A DNA stretch of 64,000 bases, from assembly GCA_024640985.1 (NCBI GenBank), contig JAHEDY010000003.1:28677-92676 (forward strand), given 5' to 3'. This stretch comes from Gammaproteobacteria bacterium (GTDB lineage: Bacteria > Pseudomonadota > Gammaproteobacteria > Pseudomonadales > Litorivicinaceae). The notes under the pieces are model-generated. The model saw nothing but the letters and a program-made list of their open reading frames with translations, was not told where the DNA came from and ran no database searches. Made by a program: the position numbers and the translations under genes. Positions 58,732-64,000 of this stretch are shown here, piece after piece; positions within the stretch are counted from its first letter, which is position 1, and every line of letters starts with the position of its first letter.

Positions 58732-59952
58732 TCAGTTGCCAGTGGCAAGAATGCGAATGACACCCTTTGGCTTTGAGTTGACGTTTTGGACCAGTGATGT
58801 CGGCTGACTGTATAGAGTGGTTTCTGAACCAAAACTATCAACGACGACGGCGCGAACGCGGATGAGGCTGCCAACGTGCGCTTGAGCAAGCGTCATACTG
58901 TTGCCATAGACATCTGGAATGGACACCCATGACCGACCGTTGTCAGACATTTCCCAGGTCGAGCGAACATTCGCGATTCCGTCATCATCTGACAGATTCG
59001 ACGTGTCGATCTGTAAACGCTGGCCTTTTTTCGATTGGCCAACAACCATGACTTCACCCTCGACAGGATCGTCGATGTTCTGAACCATGTTTGTTGCTGG
59101 AGTCACCAGTGTTTCTGTTGTACCAAAACCATCTTGATACGACACGATCGCTCGGTAGGCAAAACCCACTTCCGCTTGGTTTAAGCGAAGCAATGCCGGG
59201 TTGACGGAATTCGTTTGATACGGGGTCCAGCGTGCTGCATCAGATGAGCGTTCCCATTGATACGTGAATTGGCCGACACCGTCTTCATCGGAGATGCCCG
59301 AGACATCGATCTTAATGGTGTTGTCTTCGACTGAGGAGCCGCTGATGATCGGAAGTCCCTGTGGGAGATCGTTGGCATTTTGCACAGCACCTGTTGGCGC
59401 AGTCTCAATGACTTCCAGTGTTCCCTCGCCATCGACATACTGAATGACAACCCGTAATGAACTGCCGACATGGTTTTGCCGTGGTGTAAAGGATTGTGAT
59501 ACCGCGCCGTCGATGGTTTGCCATCCGCCGCTTGCAAGCTCGACTTGCCACTGCATGGTGAGATCGCCAAGACCATCTTCGTCATACAAATTCGAGACAT
59601 CGATCACCAGAGGTTGATCTTCCATCGGACCATTGCCACCACGGTTACTCGCCTTGGCATCTGTTTTAACGCCATCGGCTTGCGCGGTTTCAGAAGAACT
59701 TGATCGTGTGCTGGTCGACGTTTGAGCAGCATTACCCGCGGGCGCAACATTGGTCTCTGCACCCTGAGTTGAGGTTTCTGGTTCCGCAACACGGGCAGCT
59801 TCAACTTGATCTGCTGCAATGGCAGCTGCGGCCGCGGCGCGTTCAGCCTGCTCTTTCGCACGCTGCGTATAGTTTGCATCCGCATATACAGCGGTCGAGG
59901 CGCATCCAATCGCGATTGCGGTGACTTGAGCCGTCAGGCGCTTCAAATACAT
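58732..59952 (-). CDS. Secreted protein with three DxDG Ig-like repeats
   Basis: 406-aa protein of no family I can name. A Sec signal peptide (MYLKRLTAQVTAIAIGCASTAVYADA) is followed by an Ala/Glu-rich helix (about 27-57), a Ser/Thr/Gln-rich linker (about 58-110) and three repeats of about 98-100 residues (about 112-208, 209-307, 308-404). Each repeat holds a DxDG core (YDEDG at 123-127, SDEDG at 221-225, SDDDG at 321-325), a W at +9 to +13, a YxDGxG or VDSFG element, and ends VQN followed by ND/DD/NS-P. The pattern resembles adhesin-type Ig-like repeats of large surface proteins, here reduced to three and exported. RBS AGGGA. Gene 3' end touches mutL stop. Confidence 0.75.
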   Translation of the reverse strand: MYLKRLTAQVTAIAIGCASTAVYADANYTQRAKEQAERAAAAAAIAADQVEAARVAEPETSTQGAETNVAPAGNAAQTSTSTRSSSSETAQADGVKTDAKASNRGGNGPMEDQPLVIDVSNLYDEDGLGDLTMQWQVELASGGWQTIDGAVSQSFTPRQNHVGSSLRVVIQYVDGEGTLEVIETAPTGAVQNANDLPQGLPIISGSSVEDNTIKIDVSGISDEDGVGQFTYQWERSSDAARWTPYQTNSVNPALLRLNQAEVGFAYRAIVSYQDGFGTTETLVTPATNMVQNIDDPVEGEVMVVGQSKKGQRLQIDTSNLSDDDGIANVRSTWEMSDNGRSWVSIPDVYGNSMTLAQAHVGSLIRVRAVVVDSFGSETTLYSQPTSLVQNVNSKPKGVIRILATGN

Positions 59953-60303
59953 CTGTGTCCCTATGGTCTAGATGGTTTTTTGGAAGAATGTACAGAACAG
60001 GATCGGTTTGGGCAACGATTCCTGTAGGAAGCGGTGAGAAAATCTGAGTTTCCAATGATTTCAACGACCTGCTTAAGATTCTACCGCATGGATGAAATTC
60101 GCGAGCAAGAATGTGACAAAATCATCGCGGGGAACACTAAGGTTCGGCAGAAACCTATGTCCGGTACGGGTTTGCGCAGACTTTGAGCAATCAAATCAGC
60201 TGACGATCGCTGAGTTCCAAGCATGGCTTTTTCGTGAGCATCAGGCAATGATCGGCAAATTGTGGTCGTTTATTCAACTTTAGTCTAATAAAGGGGCGCC
60301 TTT
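59953..60303. other. 351-bp intergenic region
   Basis: Shared promoter region of the divergent repeat protein and the dehydrogenase-like gene. A minus-strand TTGCCC ... TACATT with 17-bp spacing (60016-59988) may drive the repeat-protein gene. A 63-codon plus-strand ORF (60092-60283) exists but has no good ribosome site or known match. Before the GTG at 60304, AAAGG and CCTTT could form a small hairpin that includes the ribosome site. No repeat array or RNA gene was recognised. Confidence 0.5.
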
Positions 60304-61215
60304 GTGAATATCACTGTACTGGGATCTGGAACCATTGGGCAAAGCTGGTGTGCGCTATTTTTGGCTGCCGGTCATCGCGTGGTTGCGTACGATCCCAATC
60401 CAAACATGCAGCAGCAGATCTTGGATGCTATCGCCAGGGCGCAGTCAACGCTTGATGCCTTGGGTTACCCCGGCTCTGGGTGTTCCGAGTGCCTCGAATT
60501 TACAACCGATGCTCGAGAAGCGGTGAAGGGGTCCAGGTTTATCCAAGAAAATGCACCCGAAGATCTGTCACTCAAGCATGCGTTATATCAAGAGATTGAA
60601 ACTGCTCTCGATTCTGACGCTGTTCTTTTGTCGTCAACATCTGGATTGACTCTGGGTGAACTGCAAGATGGCTTGACGAATCCATCGCGGCTGGTGATTG
60701 CGCACCCTTTCAATCCACCCCATTTGATCCCACTGGTCGAAGTCTTGGGAAATGATCTGACGAGATCTGGTTTAGTGCCTGAGGTTCTTGGGTTTTACGA
60801 GTCACTTGGCAAGGTGCCGATTGAGTTGAAAAAAAGCGTTCCAGGACATGTCGCCAACCGCTTACAAGCGGTGTTGTGGCAAGAAGTATTGCATCTCGCG
60901 AAAGAAGGTGTCGCCTCGCTTCCTGACATTGACAAGGCCATTGCTAACGGCCCCGGGCTTCGCTGGGCAGTTTATGGTCCTAATCAATTATTTTCACTGG
61001 CGGCTGGAGACCAGGGGCTTTTAGGATTCATTCAGCATCTTGGTCCGTCATTCGAGAACTGGTGGTCTAGCGCAGGACAGGTGACTTTTGATGACGACAC
61101 ACAGCGTTTGATCGAACAACAATATGTTGACGTCAATGGGCTAGATACGGAGGAGATGAAACGTCGCAGAGATCAAATCATTTGCCAGATCTTATCGATG
61201 AAGAAGGCGACCTAA
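60304..61215 (+). CDS. 3-hydroxyacyl-CoA dehydrogenase-type oxidoreductase (L-carnitine/L-gulonate dehydrogenase-like)
   Basis: 303-aa NAD-dependent dehydrogenase. N-terminal Rossmann motif ITVLGSGTIGQSWCALFLAAGHRV; HPFNPPHLIPLVEVLG is the conserved His/Asn block; the C-terminal part has VANRLQAVLWQEVLHLAKEGVAS and GPGLRWAVYGPN. Best fit is the short hydroxyacyl-CoA dehydrogenase subgroup with L-carnitine dehydrogenase and L-gulonate 3-dehydrogenase (lambda-crystallin-like). The substrate is not known. GTG start; no cotranscribed CoA genes. Confidence 0.8.
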   Translation: MNITVLGSGTIGQSWCALFLAAGHRVVAYDPNPNMQQQILDAIARAQSTLDALGYPGSGCSECLEFTTDAREAVKGSRFIQENAPEDLSLKHALYQEIETALDSDAVLLSSTSGLTLGELQDGLTNPSRLVIAHPFNPPHLIPLVEVLGNDLTRSGLVPEVLGFYESLGKVPIELKKSVPGHVANRLQAVLWQEVLHLAKEGVASLPDIDKAIANGPGLRWAVYGPNQLFSLAAGDQGLLGFIQHLGPSFENWWSSAGQVTFDDDTQRLIEQQYVDVNGLDTEEMKRRRDQIICQILSMKKAT

Positions 61216-61246
61216 GAACAAGATGTTATTGTGTGCGTCTCGACAT

Positions 61247-61591
61247 TTATTGGCCGCTATTTAAGTAGCGTAGGGCATCAACGATCATAATTGTCGCGCC
61301 AAGTCCGACCATGATGAAGATCGCATTCCTCACTTTTTTTGGAAAATCCGCACTCACTGATGACCTCGTTCGCTGAGGGTTCGGCACGGGTTGTGTCATC
61401 GTCTTGCTTGACGCCTCGGTTCGGTTAAATACCACCCAGGCTTCAATCATTTGTTCCGCTTGAGCTCGATTATCAAAGAGCACTGAAGCACCCTCAATAG
61501 TCAGTTGTACCGAGCCGTCGTCGCGTTCTTTCCACTCGCAATCCTTTGAGTTCTGCTGCCAGACGAGTTCTTTAACTTGCATGCGATCCAT
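61247..61591 (-). CDS. Small C-terminally anchored protein of unknown function, retinal operon tail
   Basis: 114 aa if the ATG at 61591 is used (a second ATG is at 61582). N-terminal half: soluble, mixed alpha/beta, MQVKELVWQQNSKDCEWKE then SVQLTIEGASVLFDN and EQMIEAWVVFN. Then a Ser/Thr/Pro linker with basic residues, and a single hydrophobic helix (about 88-108; AIFIMVGLGATIMIVDALRYL) near the C-terminus. No recognised family. It overlaps the 3' end of fni by 20 bp (or 11), on the same strand, so it is made with the retinal genes. Confidence 0.65.
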   Translation of the reverse strand: MDRMQVKELVWQQNSKDCEWKERDDGSVQLTIEGASVLFDNRAQAEQMIEAWVVFNRTEASSKTMTQPVPNPQRTRSSVSADFPKKVRNAIFIMVGLGATIMIVDALRYLNSGQ

Positions 61592-62597
61592 CCCATAAGA
61601 GTTGTTGATCCAGATGTTGAACCGACTCGATACCCATTCCGAAGCAGGCGATTCGAAGTTCATCCATAAATTGTTGCATTGTCGCGATCACGGATTCGGT
61701 GGACTCAGTCGCAGGTTTTAAGAATCGACCAGCAATGCCAACTGCACTCGCGCCGAGACATAAGGCTTTGGCAACATCGAGCCCATGACGCACGCCCCCA
61801 GATGCCCAGCAACATTGCTTTGGAAAAAAGGATTGCATCATCTGCAAGCATTCCACGGTGGTATATCCCCATCCGTCAAACAACTGTTGATCGGAGAGCA
61901 CCTGTTGAATGTCCGCATTCATGGCAATCTCGATATCGGCAAACCGCGTACCACCTCGCCCTGCCACATCAAGTACGTCGACCCCAGCATCAATGAGTAT
62001 TTTTGCGGAACCTGCATCAAGACCAAAACCGACTTCTTTGGCAATCACTGGAACTGGAGACCAGTTGCAGGTTGCTGCAATCCGTTCAATGACTCCGGTC
62101 CAGTTGGTATCGCCGGATGCCTGAAACACTTCTTGCATGGGGTTGAGGTGTAAAATGAGAGCGTCTGCTTCAATCGGATCCAGAATACGGCCGAGATCAT
62201 TCACATCGGATAAGCCGAGCAGATTCACTGCTCCGAAATTTGCAAATAAGGGCGATGATCCGATGGCATCGCGGATGGATCCATTGAGGCCGCCGGTATG
62301 GCCATCTTCAATGCCAACCCGCTGTGAGCCGACCCCCATTGCAATCCCCATCTCTCGACAGGCTTCGGCTAAACGTCGATTGATGGCTTCGGATTCTGTC
62401 GGCCCACCTGTCATCGAGCTGACGAAAAAAGGTGCAGCGACTGAATGGTCAAAGAGTGTTGTGTTGAGACTAATTCGATCAAGATCAAGATCGGGAAGCG
62501 CACAATGCTTCACTCTGATCTGATCAAAGCTGTTGATTTTTGTGGATTGTGATAACGCATGTTCGATATGACCGAGCTTGCGTGTGAGGTTATTCAT
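61572..62597 (-). CDS. fni: Isopentenyl-diphosphate isomerase, type 2 (FMN-dependent)
   Basis: 341-aa TIM-barrel flavoenzyme that interconverts IPP and DMAPP. Visible features: FFVSSMTGGPTESEAINR, MGVGSQRVGIE, HLNPMQEVFQASGD, VIAKEVGFGLD, DVAGRGGTRFADIE and WASGGVRHGLDVAKAL near the C-terminus. The start at ATG 62597 overlaps blh by 8 bp. Type 2 IDI genes often sit in carotenoid clusters, where they set the prenyl-diphosphate pool. Confidence 0.93.
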   Translation of the reverse strand: MNNLTRKLGHIEHALSQSTKINSFDQIRVKHCALPDLDLDRISLNTTLFDHSVAAPFFVSSMTGGPTESEAINRRLAEACREMGIAMGVGSQRVGIEDGHTGGLNGSIRDAIGSSPLFANFGAVNLLGLSDVNDLGRILDPIEADALILHLNPMQEVFQASGDTNWTGVIERIAATCNWSPVPVIAKEVGFGLDAGSAKILIDAGVDVLDVAGRGGTRFADIEIAMNADIQQVLSDQQLFDGWGYTTVECLQMMQSFFPKQCCWASGGVRHGLDVAKALCLGASAVGIAGRFLKPATESTESVIATMQQFMDELRIACFGMGIESVQHLDQQLLWDGSHAS

Positions 62598-63366
62598 GAT
62601 GTTTTCGACCAACCCACTCGAGGAGACACATATGAGGTACCGTCAACGCGGCAAGACCGATGAACAGCACTTGGTAGATGACCATGTCCACCCGGTCAGC
62701 ATACCGCTCAATGTGCGAACCCGATACCGCGGCTATCGCAAGTGTGGCAATGGTGATGGTTAGCATGACGATATAAGCGGTGAGCCGCGTCTCTGGACGC
62801 ATCTGTCGAAATTCGGCGATGAGATGCCGTGGGCTATGAAACGCACAGAAATACACAACGAAATACCATAAAGGTTCCAGTGTCCAAGCGATGCCTGCGA
62901 GGAGGATCAACTCGAGCTTCCGGATCGACGACAGGCGTCGGAGATCGAATGCTAACAAGAGGGCTCCCAATACACCCGCGGCCTGTAGCATTATCAATGG
63001 AAAGGCAGATGAGGCTCCGAAGACAAGAAACCCAAAAATTTCAGAGACTTGTTGGGCGTGAGTCCAGGCGGGTAAGCCTAAAATGAAGGCGCCGTAGCCA
63101 AATCCACCGAGGCTGATTTTGGTTCGCCAATCCCGGCCGAAGTGCAGGCTTGAAATTAACAGGAATGCGATCAGTGAAAGGACTGGGGCAAGGATCCAAA
63201 GTCCCACCACTGCTGCAACGATCCCTGTGTATAAAACCAAAAATTGGATGATTGATCGCCAGTCGTTGATCAGGCCATTACGATACGCAACAACCGGATC
63301 GAGTGCGCCATGGGGTAAGCCCACCAGCGAAATGAAACAAGACGCCAAAATCAGACTTAGATCCAC
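62590..63366 (-). CDS. blh: Beta-carotene 15,15'-dioxygenase, Brp/Blh family
   Basis: 258-aa polytopic membrane protein that cleaves beta-carotene to two retinal molecules in the family. Iron-ligand histidines are recognisable in GLPHGALDPV near the N-terminus, in SSLHFGRDW, in FCAFHSPRHLI and in LTVPHMCLLEW. GTG at 63366 is taken as start (AGGGAA six bases upstream), overlapping crtY by 10 bp; the longer frame would start inside crtY. Retinal is the chromophore of microbial rhodopsins. Confidence 0.92.
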   Translation of the reverse strand: MDLSLILASCFISLVGLPHGALDPVVAYRNGLINDWRSIIQFLVLYTGIVAAVVGLWILAPVLSLIAFLLISSLHFGRDWRTKISLGGFGYGAFILGLPAWTHAQQVSEIFGFLVFGASSAFPLIMLQAAGVLGALLLAFDLRRLSSIRKLELILLAGIAWTLEPLWYFVVYFCAFHSPRHLIAEFRQMRPETRLTAYIVMLTITIATLAIAAVSGSHIERYADRVDMVIYQVLFIGLAALTVPHMCLLEWVGRKHHE

Positions 63367-64000
63367 TGGTACTTCCCTATCAACGCAAACGTAAAGGGCC
63401 TCAGTGGAGCGCTCCAAAGGATTCGGAAAACATCGCTCGGCGTCCGCATCATCATGAAGCCGGCAAACTGATCGGCTGTCATCCGTCTGGCGATTGTTAG
63501 AAGGATCTCGGGGATGGAGTCAGGTCGTTGATCAATCAGATTCAGAAACACGGTGTCTGCCCACTGGGTTGTGAGAGATGGATCATATCGCGTTGTTTGG
63601 TTATTGGTGATTAAATCGCGCGCCATGGCTTCACAGGCATAGCGAATTGTTCGGTAACCGTAACCGGTTGCATCTCGAGTCATGCCGCCGCGGGCACCGA
63701 TTGGGATTCCAAGATGGCTCGCTTTAGATCGAAAGCCCATCGGGATGTGCGCTGACTCCGTGCGGATTGTTCGAAAGGGATTCGTTGAAAACTCACGACT
63801 GAGATAGTCTCTGTTCATTGACTGTAGTGCAACAAGGTCTGCGAGTTTGGTTGTGAATTCGGTGTGTTCAATCAAGACACGTTTTGTGCCAAGCGGTAGG
63901 ACGTACACAAACCGAATCCCTGAGTCTGTCGCTTCGATTCGATTCATCAGTCCGACGGCTTCAATCTGATGCGGTCTCTGGAATTCAACTTCTGTTCCAG
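63357..64000 (-). CDS. crtY: Lycopene beta-cyclase CrtY, C-terminal part
   Basis: The gene enters from the right edge; the last 213 codons or so are visible. Cyclase features: EFQRPHQIEAVGLMNRI, then FVYVLPLGTKRVLIEHTEFT, IPIGARGGMTRDATGYGYRTI (the FAD/substrate-site block), and a C-terminal FRILWSAPLRPF with the usual hydrophobic ending. Converts lycopene to beta-carotene. It is the upstream partner of blh (10-bp overlap), so the operon makes beta-carotene and then retinal. Confidence 0.93.
   Translation of the reverse strand, partial: GTEVEFQRPHQIEAVGLMNRIEATDSGIRFVYVLPLGTKRVLIEHTEFTTKLADLVALQSMNRDYLSREFSTNPFRTIRTESAHIPMGFRSKASHLGIPIGARGGMTRDATGYGYRTIRYACEAMARDLITNNQTTRYDPSLTTQWADTVFLNLIDQRPDSIPEILLTIARRMTADQFAGFMMMRTPSDVFRILWSAPLRPFTFALIGKYQWI

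Noticed and set aside
60092..60283. 63-codon plus-strand ORF upstream of the dehydrogenase
   Set aside because: No good ribosome site, no known match, in a region likely to be promoter DNA; kept only as a note under the intergenic entry.

Overview
The window is a gene-dense piece of a gammaproteobacterial chromosome of about 50% GC, most likely from a marine member of the Oceanospirillales/Pseudomonadales side of the class. The evidence is the set of gene orders: tkt-epd-pgk-fba divergent from metK-ahcY; zapA-6S RNA-fau; efp-epmA-orn; hisZ-purA; rpsF-rpsR-DUF2232-rplI; and a pyrR-pyrB-pyrC' trio with an inactive dihydroorotase homologue. No insertion sequence, prophage, CRISPR array, tRNA or rRNA gene was seen. 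Apart from a few accessory stretches this is core metabolism packed into long operons whose genes often overlap by 1-11 bp.

Layout. (1) 1-6942, minus strand: one probable transcript, metK-ahcY-rsmE-gshB-yqgE-ruvX-pyrR-pyrB-pyrC'(partial), behind a perfect 18-bp palindrome (SahR-like). (2) 7094-12326, plus strand: tkt-epd-pgk-fba. (3) 12386-14290, minus: serA-rpiA, divergent from ilvA (14373-15887). A 30-codon membrane miniprotein with a good promoter follows ilvA. (4) 16055-17294, minus: a ZapB-like coiled-coil gene, zapA, 6S RNA, fau. (5) 17385-24648, plus: UPF0149, pepP, ubiH, a ubiI-like gene, ribE, epmB and a CPA2 antiporter. (6) 24602-26484: a membrane J-protein, then a MerR-type regulator with a B12-binding domain and a DUF6482 gene. 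(7) 26481-34753, minus: sufE, then an Rrf2 regulator, sufBCDS, sufT, a Rieske ferredoxin, a split AbrB-like membrane gene and a Nudix gene. (8) 34824-38223, plus: cnoX, glnS, murQ. (9) 38209-43415: a sulfide/persulfide module (SulP, type II SQR, a TIGR01244 protein, persulfide dioxygenase) divergent from a two-part YeeE/YedE transporter. (10) 43451-53490, plus: parC, serB, hisZ, purA, hfq, rpsF, rpsR, a DUF2232 gene, rplI, efp, epmA, orn. (11) 53396-58731: queG (minus), then tsaE, an amidase, an HD-domain gene and mutL (plus). (12) 58732-64000: a secreted protein with three DxDG repeats, a hydroxyacyl-CoA-dehydrogenase-like gene, and a minus-strand retinal operon crtY(partial)-blh-fni with a small membrane-protein gene at its end.

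How the parts fit. The crtY-blh-fni block makes beta-carotene and cleaves it to retinal, so a rhodopsin gene is probably nearby outside the window, which fits a sunlit marine habitat. The SUF operon supplies Fe-S clusters to proteins such as QueG and EpmB. EpmA, EpmB and EF-P (Lys34 present) form the full beta-lysylation route, with epmB far from efp. SQR plus persulfide dioxygenase oxidise sulfide to sulfite, with SulP and YeeE/YedE as the transport arm. The best leads for new biology are the operon-tail membrane protein of the retinal cluster, the B12-type MerR regulator with ACA trinucleotides at 11-bp steps in front of it, the 30-aa membrane protein beside 6S RNA/fau, the three-repeat secreted protein, and the structured leader in front of a displaced hfq.
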